DNA of 64,000 nt, from positions 682,001 through 746,000 of the forward strand of contig JAZGUH010000619.1 of NCBI GenBank assembly GCA_037893225.1. The letters are read 5' to 3'. The notes beneath the pieces were generated by a model. The model did not search any database, had not been told where the DNA came from, and saw only the letters and a list, made by a program, of their open reading frames with translations. How positions within the stretch are numbered: the stretch's first letter is position 1; every line of letters starts with the position of its first letter. Shown here in pieces: positions 9,489-20,144 of this stretch. Made by a program: the position numbers and the translations under genes. The stretch comes from Hippasteria phrygiana (Eukaryota; Echinodermata; Asteroidea; Valvatida; Goniasteridae).

Positions 9489-11187
9489 AACAAAATTGAC
9501 TCGAACATTAACAAAATAACTGTGTTGCACCTCCAAACATATTTGATTTCCAGTATTTTTATATGGGGATTCTTCTTAAAGTATATGTGCATTTTTTCCT
9601 TGGTTATTGATACTTAAGAAATTGTGAGTTTCTTTTATACAGTGATTTGTATCGGTTATCCATTCATTGATGTTACGTACATTAAAAAAGGAAAAAGTGT
9701 ATTAAAAATGTATTCAGAGCTGAATGTGTTCTTTTATCTTTAGGCCTACTTTTTTGTTTCCATTCTTTTTGTATTTGCCTAAAGTGATTTTTGTATGATG
9801 TTTATTATTCTTCTCATTATTATACTGTACAAAGGTCCCATATACATGCAGAGTGACATGAAACATATACAGGTCTCCCGTGTTTTATCCGTTTTAACGG
9901 CTATGTTTACGCGTATAATTTCTTTAATTTTTTTTTTTTTTCAAAACAAAATCCGTGTCTACCGAAACAAAACCAAACAAAACCTGAATAAAACAAAACC
10001 TGAAAACTCGGATAAGTTGGGATGAAACAACTTGATGAGGCGCGAGTACAGTTAAACTGAATGAGATAATGCCTTAGGTGCAATTTTAAATGGGTTACAA
10101 AATCATACGTGCGTAGGAATTCATTATTTTTTTATATCTTTTTTTACACCCCCTCGCTTCCCTCGTTTTGGAACAAAGGCTAATAATGTGACAGGTTTCC
10201 GTCGAGGAATAGTTGTAGCATGGAGGAATATAACCATGGTTGTAGTAGTTTGTTGTATGTCAGCATGGTCAGACGGACTGCACAATATGCTTAAAGTTTC
10301 GAATTGGCAATCCGATGATGCAAAGCTCATTATTAGCGAACAAAATTGACTCGAACATTAACAAAATAACTGTGTTGCACCTCCAAACATATTTGATTTC
10401 CAGTATTTTTATATGGGGATTCTTCTTAAAGTATATGTGCATTTTTTCCTTGGTTATTGATACTTAAGAAATTGTGAGTTTCTTTTATACAGTGATTTGT
10501 ATCGGTTATCCATTCATTGATGTTACGTACATTAAAAAAGGAAAAAGTGTATTAAAAATGTATTCAGAGCTGAATGTGTTCTTTTATCTTTAGGCCTACT
10601 TTTTTGTTTCCATTCTTTTTGTATTTGCCTAAAGTGATTTTTGTATGATGTTTATTATTCTTCTCATTATTATACTGTACAAAGGTCCCATATACATGCA
10701 GAGTGACATGAAACATATACAGGTCTCCCGTGTTTTATCCGTTTTAACGGCTATGTTTACGCGTATAATTTCTTTAATTGTTTTTTTTTTTCAAAACAAA
10801 ATCCGTGTCTACCGAAACAAAACCAAACAAAACCTGAATAAAACAAAACCTGAAAACTCGGATAATTTGGGATGAAACAACTTGATGAGGCGCGAGTACA
10901 GTTAAACTGAATGAGATAATGCCTTAGGTGCAATTTTAAATGGGTTACAAAATCATACGTGCGTAGGAATTCATTATTTTTTTATATCTTTTTTTACACC
11001 CCCTCGCTTCCCTGTTTTGGAACAAAGGCTAATAATGTGACAGGTTTCCGTCGAGGAATAGTTGTAGCATGGAGGAATAAAACCATGGTTGTAGTAGTTT
11101 GTTGTATGTCAGCATGGTCAGACGGACTGCACAATATGCTTAAAGTTTCGAATTGGCAATCCGATGATGCAAAGCTCATTATTAGCG
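9489..11187 (-). repeat. Tandem array, two 849/850-bp units (right arm)
   Basis: Inverted partner of the array at 1753-4301 with one unit fewer. The span of 1699 bp against 2549 bp differs by exactly one unit, so the arms have diverged by unit gain or loss since the palindrome formed, or the assembly has miscounted. Confidence 0.9.
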
Positions 11188-11336
11188 CCCCTAACGATGA
11201 TTGCCTGCATGGAGTCGTTCAAAATCACCGCGAATTTCGGATGGGAAGACTATACTTGAAGGACCGAACTAGTGCAGTACTTGTTTACCATCCTTCGATG
11301 TCTACGTATATGTATTTCTTACTGTATTGCTTATGA
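10959..11336 (+). CDS. Possible 125-residue ORF or exon, right arm copy
   Basis: Same 125 residues as 1604-1981, in mirror position. The identity follows from the near-identity of the arms and is not independent evidence for coding. The segment after residue 30, around VVVVCCMSAWSDGLHNML, is the most protein-like. No family is recognised. Confidence 0.25.
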   Translation: MRRNSLFFYIFFYTPSLPCFGTKANNVTGFRRGIVVAWRNKTMVVVVCCMSAWSDGLHNMLKVSNWQSDDAKLIISAPNDDCLHGVVQNHREFRMGRLYLKDRTSAVLVYHPSMSTYMYFLLYCL

Positions 11337-12310
11337 TTCCTATTCTCATCGGTACTATATTTCTGTACACTTTTCACTGTACTGTATATGTACGTGTATT
11401 ACTTTAATTGATTATTATTATGCTGGTATGTATTTTACGGATACGTACGTTCCTCTATTTATTTTAGCAGTAAGCACCATCCCCAATACCTTATACAGTA
11501 TATACATAAATAGAAATCATACAATACATAACAATATATATTCCTACGATTAAGCCATACCGCGTACATTTCACATAAAAAAGAAATGCGTTCATTCAAG
11601 AAATACAAGACAAACAGCTCCTCTGTTTATTTAAATTGCGACATCCCCTCACGGTCAGGACACCCCCGTGCTAGTTTGTTTATACTCTTATCTACTAACA
11701 CATTTACTTACCCAAGTAATAAAATTATCAATTAACGTACACACGTGTTCCTTAATTCCGTAATCAGGTTTCCCTTACTGTTGTGACTTTGAGTCGAGTG
11801 ACCGGTTCCAATTATGTCGTCTGAGGATAAGCCCGGCTGTGTACTGTGCAATGTTTACCGCTGCGCACACGACCACTTACAGCCTATGTTTTCTATGAGA
11901 GTGGGGTAACCAAGGTCAATTATGTCATCTGAGAATAATAAGCCCGCTCATTTACTACGTATCACACACTAATACAGCCTACATGTTTTCTATGAGAGTG
12001 GAGTGACCAATGTTAATTATGTCGTCTGGGGAAAGGAAGTAACTTGTGCCCGTACAGGCGCTGGCCAGTACATTTATACCGCCAACAGCACTGGCTGATG
12101 TTTTCTTTGAGAGTGAAGTGACCGAGGTGAATTACGCCGTCTGAGGAAAGGTTTAGCCCGTTCAAGTATTACACGGTACGTTTCTAAGTTTGTTGAATTA
12201 TATTGGGGAACTACAGTAGCCTGTTAACACACTCTTCACGTTTTCTAGATGTATACAAATTATTTTAAACAAGTTATATTAATATATTTAAATATAATAA
12301 TGCGTCAAAG

Positions 12311-12579
12311 ACTTACAGCTTTAAATTTTCTCTCCGAAGTGACTCCGTTTCCAGTTCGTTGATGTTTGCGAGTGCTTTTTACCTTTTTACCTGGTTGTCT
12401 GAACGAGCAGCAGCAAGCAAATGAAGTTATACGATCATCATCTTTTAAAAGAACCACTGGTTAGAATGTTTCGGTATTTGAAACAACCAATCAGAGCGCA
12501 ATAACCGTTGCGATTCGTTACTTGTCCGGAGCTGTCCCATTGTTCCTCCTGGACTTGTCCGATCTTATCTGTGACGTCA
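12311..12579 (-). promoter_or_regulatory. Inward promoter and first exon of the right arm
   Basis: Mirror copy of the block at 361-629: CRE near 12572-12579, CCAAT near 12487, CTTTTAAAAG at 12442-12451 and a splice donor (ACTTAC on the plus strand) at 12311-12316. It faces into the element like its partner. Confidence 0.65.
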
Positions 12580-12806
12580 TGCTGATGATGTCACTCAACC
12601 CGTCAACATGTGTAGCCGTGTCAGCCCCAGCCCTCCTCCTCCATCACCAACACTACCCTCCCTCCTCCTCCACCAACACCACCACCACACTCCCTCCTCC
12701 TCTCCCTCAAAGTGACCCCCCCCCCCCTCAAGTGACCACGCCCCCCTGATCCGTTTGATCCTCACGACCCTCGCTCTCAGGTGGAGCTTGCTCGTCCTAA
12801 ACTACT

Positions 12807-12812
12807 CACGCA
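12807..12812. repeat. Target-site duplication CACGCA, right copy
   Basis: It follows the terminal ACTACT of the palindromic element and matches 129-134. Confidence 0.88.
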
Positions 12813-14480
12813 GATCCCGGATTTCCTGTTGAAAACTCGCTCTCTGGACGAACTTTACCACGGCCAGCTCAGCTGTCTTCAACTCATCAACTGTCAGTCT
12901 GGATGTCTTCTCCTTCGGCCTGGAATCGCCAAGCCATCTTATGAAGCGAAGGATCCCGGCCACAGCTTTACGAAGCCGTAACCAGCTGGAGTATCTGTTG
13001 ATGAGCCTGTCGAGGACATTAACTCTTTCATCAGCTCTCACGGCCTGTGAGACTAATTCCCTTTTTACCTCTCGATCCTTGTCAAGAAGATTCAACATTT
13101 CTGGCATCGCTGGCCAACTACTCTCATTTTCCCAGAGGAATCTGGGTGCATTCCTCCATCTCGTACTTGAAACCAAATGAGCTGCATCAAGCCCCCGTGA
13201 AGCGTCATCAGCAGGATTTTCATCGGAGCTGATATATCGCCACTGATCGGGTGCTGATGCTTCATGTATCACTGCCACCTTATTGGCAACGAAGGTGAGG
13301 AAACGCTTCGTTTTATTCTTGACATATTGGAGTACAAGCATGCTGTCCGTCCAAAAGGTAGATCCTTGGATCTCCAAGCCAACTTCCCTTCGAAGCATGG
13401 AGTCAACACGAACCGCCATGACAGCTGCTGAAAGCTCAAGTCTGGGAATCGTCATAGGTTTCAACGGTGACAACCGGGCTTTGCCAATGATGAAACTGCA
13501 ATGGACTTTGTTGTTTGCTCCAACGAAGCGAGCATAGGAGACGCAACCATAGCCAGCCTTAGATGCATCTGAGAAGTGATGTAGGTGGCACTCACGCACA
13601 TCTCCAAAGCTACCCGGTACCAGGCACCTGTCAACCTTGAACTCGCAGAGCTTGGGAAGGTCATTCAACCACTTGATCCAGTTCTCCTGTGTTGTAGATT
13701 CCAAAGGATCATCCCAACCTTTATTCGCAATCCGGCATTCATCTTGAAACAGGATCTTGGCCCGGAGAACATACGGGCACAAAAACCCCAAGGGATCATA
13801 AACGGAACAGACAATGCTGAGCAATCCGCGGCGGGTATGGCTCCTCAACTTTGGACTAACGCTTACCGCAAGCGTATCATCCTCAGCATCCCACTTGACT
13901 CCAAGGGCACGTTCCACAGGTAGTCGGCCTCGGCTGAGATCCATCGCTCTCACCTCCTTTGCCCTCTCTGCAAGTGGAATAGCTTTGAGAACTCTTCGCC
14001 GATTGCTTGTCCACTTAGTCAGATGGAAGCCTCCCAATGACAGCAGATTCGACAACTGTACTGACAACTGGATAGCATCCTCCTCTGAGCTGACCGACTT
14101 GAAGCAATCGTCCACGTAAAAATTCTTCCTCACAGTCTCCACAACATCCGGATCAAACCTGTTGCCAAAGTCATCCGCTACTCGCAACAAGGCATAGTTG
14201 GCACAGCTCGGGTTCCATACCCCGCCAAACAAATGTACCTTCATTCGGAAGACTTCTGGACGTCCACCCACTTCCCCACTGTGCCACCAGACAAACCTCA
14301 GGACATCCCTGTGCTCCCGTGCCACCCCTACTTGATGGAACATTTGTTCTATGTCGGCCATCAAAGCGACTTGACCTTCCCGAAAGCGTAGGAGGACACC
14401 AATCAGCTTATTCGTCAAGTCCGGCCCCTGTAGCACAACGTCATTTAAGAGATCTGCCCCGACACCTTGCCGCACAATCA
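12807..14480 (-). pseudogene. BEL/Pao reverse transcriptase and RNase H
   Basis: An open stretch of about 560 residues. Reverse transcriptase motifs: [29 protein letters not shown] and the catalytic box FYVDD. The BEL-specific [18 protein letters not shown] segment follows, then RNase H with [21 protein letters not shown] and [10 protein letters not shown]. The start is missing because the frame shifts near 14450 between SLK-stop and LLNDVV. The 3' end runs to RDLR and is then cut by the palindromic element; the apparent stop TAG there belongs to that element's terminus, not to the retrotransposon. Confidence 0.85.
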
Positions 14481-15568
14481 AATACCACTCGCAGCTTTTC
14501 CGGTTTGTTTGGGTTGAGAACTCCGTGGTGAGGAAGATACCAGGTCTCTCCGGGAGGGCCATCCAGTTCATCTTCTGGCACTTTCTCTGCGTAGCCCTTC
14601 ACCATCAGATTGTTCATCTCAGCAGAATACCGGTCATGCAGATTGTGATCCTTACTGAAGCGCTTTCCAAGAAGTGCAAGTCGCTTCTCAGCTAACCCCT
14701 TGTTGTCTGGCAAATGCGGGTCGTCTGCCCTGAAGGGTATGGCGAGGTGATAATGCCCGTCAACAATCCGGACCGAATCATCCCAAATCTTAACGGCCTT
14801 CTTGTCGTTAATGGAAAGTGAAGGAAAATCGCAGGACAGGGTGTCTCCCACATCCAGCTTCCATAAGCATTCCACTTGGGCATCGAGACTCTCTTGTACA
14901 AAGTGCGACCTCACCCACGGAAGTGTTTCAGCTGTCAGTGGACCATTGATTGTCCACCCAAGCACTGTTCTCACAGCATAAGGTTCTCCTTCCTCACCGG
15001 ACCTCACCTCAAGAGGGACGAGTAAATGTGGTGCATCCTGACCAATCAGCAACATCACACCCTCCTTTGATACCCGGGGAACAGGTACGCCATTCAGATG
15101 CTTAAATCTTCAAGTTTCTTCAACAGTGACGCAACTATCACGGAGCACAGGAAAATCATGCAATGCATGTACTTTGGGCAGTTGGAAAGACTTACTACGC
15201 CGTGATTCCTTCATCGCCGCTGTCACATCTACTGAGACAACCAGAGTCTCAACTGGTGAACTGCTACTCAGAGTACTAAGCGACATAGACTGGGAACTAC
15301 CATGAATGTTCAGTGTCTTCACCAGTTCCATCGAGCAAAACGACCTGTTGCTACCTGGATCGAGTAGGGCGTAAGTCTTCAGCCAGTCTCGTTGACCACT
15401 ACCTCTCACCATCACTGCCACAACTGGCAGTGCTACCCTGGCAGGTGGTCGTGCTCCCCCACAAGCATAACTAGTAGCTCCAACATTCTGATCACTACGC
15501 CCAGGCTGGTCAGATGTAACTTTGCTGTCAGGATTGTGCACGGTTTGTACTCGGAATGCATCATGCAA
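14441..15568 (-). pseudogene. BEL/Pao protease and start of reverse transcriptase
   Basis: The first part holds the likely aspartic protease core LLDPGSNRSF, a D-P-G variant of the usual D-S/T-G; this may be inactive or a lineage feature. After an in-frame TGA at 15110-15112 the same frame continues with LLIGQDAPHLLVPLEVRSG, YAVRTVLGWTINGPL and the start of the polymerase region [31 protein letters not shown]. These strings are typical for BEL/Pao pol between protease and RT. The frame is lost near 14450. Confidence 0.8.
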
Positions 15569-15580
15569 TATCTTTGCATG

Positions 15581-16416
15581 CTAACCGCCACAGCCCAGCA
15601 CACCACATGGCCCTTGGTAGCACTTCCTGGAGAAATGGTTCCCAGACAGGCAGCTGAAGCACAACCTTTTCTCTCTTACAACTGCTAGTCGATCTGGTGG
15701 TGACATCTTCATGAAGTCAGGGCATACATTAAGAAGGTGACTCCCCTTGCACAAAGGGCACACCGTAAGTCTTGTCGACCTGGCTCCGTCAGGCATGGCT
15801 CCTTTTGTTTCTGGGCCCTTCTTGATTCCCTTGATAGTAGTTCCAGTAGATTGTACACTGAAGTTAGAACCTTTCTTCATGATTGGCCTTTCTTTAGAGC
15901 TGTCTTTGAAGTCATACACTGGGTCATTCGCTTCCCTTGCAGACTTGTCAAGAAACTCAACAAGTTTATTTATTCCTGGATAGCGACCAGTCTTGTCAAG
16001 TATGGTGACCGCCTTCGACCGTCACTTGGATTGAAGGTATTGAGGAAGTCGCTTTACTACTGCCCCAAGGCTCCGCTTTGTGTCCATTTCTTCCAGTTTG
16101 CTAATTGCTGTAAGTGAAAGGGTACAGCTCCTCAGATCATCTGCTAGCCTTTGAATGGCTTTCTTCTCACCGGGCAGCACTATTGGGCCTTCAGTGAGCT
16201 TTTGAACCCAGGATTCCGAGATCTTATAGTCATTTCCAAAGCGTTCACGTAAAAGCTCCCTCGCCTTGGCATAACCTGCTTGAGGTTCCATCATTGCACA
16301 GCATTGGATAACCGCCAAGGCTTCGCCCTCGCAATAATAGAAGAGCCGATTCAACTTCACACTTGGCCCAACGCTGGTGTTAGTTGCATCAAAACTTCTG
16401 ACAAACACCCAGTATT
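15581..16416 (-). pseudogene. BEL/Pao gag, C-terminal part with zinc knuckles
   Basis: After the TTAA insertion, gag resumes with YWVFVRSFDATN and LLRERFGNDYKI, a retroviral-gag-like helical region used for particle assembly. An in-frame TGA at 16022-16024 interrupts it. Two zinc knuckles then appear, CPLCKGSHLLNVC and CFSCLSGNHFSRKC, which would bind RNA. The frame closes with TAG at 15581-15583, but the next codons continue in the same frame into protease, so this TAG is probably a later mutation or a readthrough site. Confidence 0.8.
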
Positions 16417-16730
16417 TAAAGGGGCTGTGTCGTCGCGCCATCTCGCGTTAACGAATCAAATATTGGAGTGCGCCCCCTTGCGCTTCATTTCGGTTATGTG
16501 CTATTTTTAACCTCCGTCCGTTTGTTATGGCTGTTCTGAGAATTGGCTTTTGGAAACTACACCCCCTGGAACACGCACGCACGTCCAGCGTCTGCGTACT
16601 GAAATACACATACGTGTACACGTATACTTATAAACAAGTAGCACACATCGTGGCACTCAGTTCTCTAAGAGTAAGATTATTAGAAAAAACGTTCAAATTT
16701 CATCTGTTTATTTCATAAAATGTCATTCAC

Positions 16731-17123
16731 ATGTACACAAGTGCCATGGAATATTTGTCTGAAAGTTGCATAAAATTGGAGGTTGACGATATAGAAGTAG
16801 AACCTTACGCTGGAGAACCTATGACATGTACATGCCGAAACTCTTGCCAGAGAGGACGACTCGGCACACGGGGTGCTTGTCCATGTAAATGTGCACAGCA
16901 CAACTGCAACGTGTCTTGTCGCTGTGGGACAGTTCGCGTTCAATTTTGTACACAAAATCCCACAGGCGGGGTATCCGTAAAAGGGTTTATGTATTATGTG
17001 TACATTAATTTGGATGTATCTTGTTCGTATCTTGCTTGTAAACTTAGGTCGATAAAAAGCTTTAGGCTTATTTTGACCCGTCACTTCAATAACAAAATGA
17101 TCATGCTACTAAAAGAGGGGTAG
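16731..17123 (+). CDS. Cys-rich ORF of the TTAA element, copy 1
   Basis: A 130-residue frame. Residues about 33-75 form a dense Cys pattern, CTCRNSCQRG ... CPCKCAQHNCNVSCRCG, reminiscent of CXC-type zinc-binding domains. The tail after GGVSVKG is hydrophobic and less convincing, and could be intron: GTATCC follows GGCGGG. The copy at 47157-47549 keeps all cysteines and the full length with about a dozen replacements, many conservative. This suggests that the ORF was under selection while the element moved. A capture of a host CXC domain or part of a lost transposase are both possible. Confidence 0.45.
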   Translation: MYTSAMEYLSESCIKLEVDDIEVEPYAGEPMTCTCRNSCQRGRLGTRGACPCKCAQHNCNVSCRCGTVRVQFCTQNPTGGVSVKGFMYYVYINLDVSCSYLACKLRSIKSFRLILTRHFNNKMIMLLKEG

Positions 17124-18363
17124 TGGCTGCAGACAGTTCTTTAGCAGCGAAACAAAAATTAAAATCTAGAACTTAGAAGTACATTTTCTTTTTAACAGTT
17201 GTAGATGGAGCTGAAACAACTTCACTTGGTCGCTATTCCAATGGCACTTGTCAACAACTCGCTGTGTGAAACAATATTTCCGCACATCAAGTCTACATGT
17301 AATGTATAGTTAACATTTACAGTACATACATTACATGTACAGTACATCCGATCCATGTACTCGGTATGTGAATTGTTCATGTCATAAAAAGTAATAAGCG
17401 AATAATTCGTGCAAAACAGGTGAAAATTAGGGTTGTTTGAATATTTGTCGGGGCGTGTATTTCTTTGTTTCTTCGGTAGTCATCTTTATCATAGTGATGT
17501 GGGGATCTGTGCGCCAGTGGCGTAAACACGGGAAAGGAGTTCAGGGGCCCGCCGATTTGTATTTATTTTTGTTTCGTAAATTTAAAAAGGGGAAATTGTA
17601 CACAAAGTGATGTTTCAAATTTCAAGCGGTGTTTGGGGCGGGGGTATCCCCCGTTGAGAAAAAGTTCAAGATGCAGTACTTCGTTGACAAATTCAATAAT
17701 CATGCATCCCCACTTTTCGACACGGATTTACTCGCCACTGGTGAAATCTCATTTCATTGGCGTATATTATTTATTGGTAAAAACTGTTATTATTGTGTTT
17801 ATTATTTGATAGTGTTTAAATAACTCTTATGATGTAACTTTCCAAAAAGTCCTTCCGTCAAATGTAACACAAGGTCGTGGACTCAATATCGCCATCGGTA
17901 TAGCTGTTTTACTTTGATTTGCTCATCATCAATATATTTCGATACATAGGCCTAAAACATTATTTTTGTATAGGAAGGGGCTGGTGCATTATTTATTTTA
18001 CAATTATAAATACAGATTTACTCATTTACTTATTTTTGTTTGGTTCTGTCATGGTAAATTTTGGCGTTTGGCGGGTGGGGTGTCACGGACTATGTTCGAC
18101 TGTAGGCCTATCGTATATTTTTGGTGGCACAAACACATACAAAATACTTGTACATGCAGTATGTATCATAACTACAGGATCATGCATGCAGCAGTCATTG
18201 CAATATTGTAATCTGATCTGGCGCGCGCGCCCTGTGGGTCAGCGCGCGCGAGCCATGTAGGTCAGCGCGCGGTCGTGGGGTACTATTTGCAGTTACTGCG
18301 TATATCAGTTCGAGATTCAGTGTACAGCCGCAAGCCTGCTATGATCGTGACAACACAGCCCCT
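17124..18363 (+). other. Non-coding part of TTAA element copy 1
   Basis: AT-rich with ACATGTACAGTACAT words near 17310-17360. No convincing gene. It contains the intact site CATAACTACAGG around 18159-18180 that corresponds to the place where the gypsy element inserted in copy 2. Confidence 0.6.
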
Positions 18364-18367
18364 TTAA

Positions 18368-19013
18368 GTGGATCTCCATCAAACTTGTTAAGTTCGCATT
18401 TCGGGAGTTGCATGGTGTCGATCATCTCGCGCTGTAAGTCAGGTACTGCCACTTGCGCAGGTACTGGCTGCACTTGTTGCGCTGACTGCACTTGTTGCGC
18501 TGACTGCACTTGTTGCGCTGACTGCACTTGTTGCGCTGACTGCACTTGTTGCGCTGACTGCACTTGTTGCGCTGACTGCACTTGTTGCGCTGACTGCACT
18601 TGTTGCGCTGACTGCACTTGTTGCGCTGGTTCCGCAAGTTGGACCGCCTGTTCAGGATGAGCCAATTCCGGAGACGGCACTTCATCAGAAGCATCAGCTA
18701 ACCACTGGCCCACCATTCCCTCAGCTGTTGATTCTGGTAGACTCTTACATGAACACTGCTCCTCAAATTCCCCAAGTACCCTCTCTTCTGCTTCAGCCTT
18801 GGCAATTTCAAGTTGAAGTGCACAGTCCCTCTTACGCTGACGCAAACGCAACTCTTCTTCTTCAATTGCTTTCAGTGAATTTATGTTAGCGGCTTCAACA
18901 GCCAGTCTCGCCAACGTAGCCGCAGCCCTAATTCTAGCACTACTGGTGGAAGAGTTAGCTGATCCAGATTTTCTGGATGCACCTGCACCTGTTTTGTTAA
19001 TGCGGAAAGACAT
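18368..19013 (-). pseudogene. BEL/Pao gag, N-terminal part
   Basis: Starts MSFRINKTGAGASRK, then an Ala/Glu-rich coiled-coil region (about residues 30-85), then nine near-perfect six-residue repeats AQQVQS (18-bp DNA unit, 18478-18630), and reaches FDGDPLK, where the TTAA element is inserted. It continues at 16416. The repeat array is homogeneous at DNA level, a sign of slippage. Confidence 0.8.
18478..18630 (-). repeat. 18-bp minisatellite coding for AQQVQS
   Basis: About nine units of the 18-base word seen on the plus strand as TGTTGCGCTGACTGCACT. It sits in gag. The antisense Cys-rich reading frame is an artefact of this repeat. Confidence 0.9.
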
Positions 19014-19989
19014 TTTTACAATGTGTATACCCTTTACACAAATACAAACTACCTTGCTTACATTAGGTCTATGTTAACATTTATCCAATAACAAATTTGC
19101 AAAACATGCAATAAATATTTAGCAAATACACAGTGACAAAATACAAATCTTTGCAAGGGTAACTTCAATCCAACAAGACACAGAATGTTCAAGGTTTTGC
19201 ATCCAAAGTTCAGAGTTCAGCTGATCTGTTACACAGTTCACAGGTTCTACCTCCGCTTTACGGTACAGCTTGCTTGTGGCATGCAGGACAAGTAGCAGCT
19301 TCGGGTCAGGCTCCGAACCGAATCTCCAGCGCAGCTGTGGTATTTCTGAAGAACTGCCAAAATGCTGAAACAGACGACACACGCTGACAGTCTGGATCTC
19401 ATGATGTAAAGACAGATCAGAAATGGTAGTGTCCCATGACATTCCACAATCGTTGCTCGAGTGACATTCAGGTCTCCATCACGAGCATCGGAGTCATTAA
19501 ACTGTTACATTTTCTGCTCAACTGCTGCTTGGAACAACCCACTCTTTGGTAATTTACTCCTGATTTAATTGCAGATGTGGGTTTAATCTGAAAACAATAA
19601 ACAAAACAAATATTCTCCTTAAAAACTGACAAAATACATATACATGTACATGCCCACTGCAATCGAACATCAAACATTTCTGTACTGCTAGGCTAGCATT
19701 ACAAATTACAACGAGTACAATCTCGAACACCTTTCTAAAGCCTACGTGACGTCGGTTTTACACATCGCTAAACCGCTACAAACTCCACAAAAGCACATTA
19801 TGGTATCAAACTTACGACTCTGCCGAGCTCTAGAAAAGTTCCACAACAGCTACAGATAATGTACGGTACTTCTGATGTCTACAAAGCAATAAGATCATCT
19901 AATCTAGCAATTATTATCGGCGGTTTTCCCCTGTAGTTTATCTGGTAAATTTGACTGCTGCAGGGCTCGACATACCGTCCTACACAAAG
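19014..19989 (-). other. BEL/Pao leader and probable 5' LTR, ends undefined
   Basis: No gene is recognised. The stretch lies upstream of gag on the minus strand and must hold the leader and 5' LTR if the element was complete. A minus-strand frame at 19119-19442 is not protein-like. CRE-like TGACGTCGG occurs near 19747. I could not fix LTR borders because the 3' LTR is outside the window. Confidence 0.4.
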
Positions 19990-19995
19990 CCCGTA

Positions 19996-20130
19996 AGTAG
20001 TATAGGAGGAGCCATTTGGACCCCGATTGGTGGTGCCACCCTGCGGGTGGGTGCAGGTGGTGCCAGTGGTGTCGTTTGGTGCTACCTCCTTTCCTCAAAG
20101 TGTGGTGCAGTTGGTGCGGTTGTGTATATG
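19996..20130 (+). other. Left terminus of a second Polinton-like element
   Basis: AGTAGTATAGGAGGAGC at 19996 matches the palindrome terminus AGTAGTTTAGGAGGAGC in 16 of 17 positions and is also followed by a G/T-rich stretch. The six bases before it are CCCGTA (19990-19995), the expected target duplication. The opposite terminus was not found in the window. Related promoter sequence follows 400 bp later, as in the palindrome. Confidence 0.55.
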
Positions 20131-20144
20131 TGAATACGTGATGA

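Larger units (their letters stand above)
135..12806. mobile_element. Polinton-like element that is nearly all inverted repeat (about 12.7 kb)
   Basis: The two ends are inverted copies starting AGTAGTTTAGGA, flanked by CACGCA duplications. The left arm (about 135-6750) and right arm (about 7090-12806) are inverted copies, nearly identical wherever compared; several reading frames match residue for residue. Only about 300 bp in the middle, holding a single promoter copy, is not mirrored. Each arm carries, from the outside in: a G-rich terminus, a promoter with CCAAT, CRE and TATA-like boxes, exon-like short repeats, an 849/850-bp tandem array, a C2H2/acidic protein gene transcribed outward, and an ATGAG-rich leader with its own promoter. 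No integrase, polymerase or capsid gene is present, so it is probably a non-autonomous derivative moved by a partner. Known: Polintons have long TIRs, AG ends and 6-bp duplications. Inferred: membership of that group. Confidence 0.8.
7090..12806 (-). repeat. Right arm of the giant inverted repeat
   Basis: Inverted partner of 135-6750. It is about 0.9 kb shorter, mostly because it has two rather than three copies of the 850-bp unit and fewer ATGAG-type repeats near 7680-7800. The terminus differs from the left one by single bases, for example GGACGAGC against GGAGGAGC. Confidence 0.85.
16421..18363 (+). mobile_element. TTAA-target DNA element, copy 1 (1943 bp)
   Basis: The ends are inverted: AGGGGCTGTGTCGTC at 16421 and its complement ending CAGCCCCT at 18363. 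TTAA flanks both sides (16417-16420 and 18364-18367), and removing the element with one TTAA rejoins the BEL gag frame exactly. TTAA targets are used by piggyBac and a few other superfamilies, but no transposase is present, so it is non-autonomous. It carries a Cys-rich ORF (16731-17123). Near the right end there are GCGCGC/GACCTACA words that are expanded in copy 2. Confidence 0.82.
12807..19995 (-). mobile_element. Decayed BEL/Pao LTR retrotransposon (5' part)
   Basis: Read on the minus strand: leader (to about 19014), gag with coiled segment and zinc knuckles, aspartic protease, reverse transcriptase, RNase H, then (across the palindrome) the integrase start at 134-1. The order and the RT/RNase H sequence fit BEL/Pao. 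It carries three in-frame stops (16022-16024 TGA, 15581-15583 TAG, 15110-15112 TGA) and a frameshift near 14450, so it is dead. A TTAA element splits gag and the palindrome splits pol. The 5' LTR should lie within about 19450-19995, but its exact ends are not clear. Confidence 0.75.

Noticed and set aside
135..12806. The palindrome as an assembly fold-over
   Set aside because: The flanks are different, collinear parts of one BEL gene with a 6-bp duplication, the arms differ by one tandem unit and by point changes, and the centre has a one-sided promoter. A simple fold-over would not give this. Unit counts may still be wrong.
16421..18363. Complete piggyBac transposon
   Set aside because: The TTAA target fits, but no DDE/D transposase frame is present and the ends do not start with the usual CCC.
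18385..18660. Cys-rich plus-strand ORF (CCADCT repeats)
   Set aside because: It is the antisense of the AQQVQS minisatellite in BEL gag.
19119..19442. Coding region in the BEL leader
   Set aside because: No domain, overlapping short frames, and the place expected for an untranslated leader and LTR.
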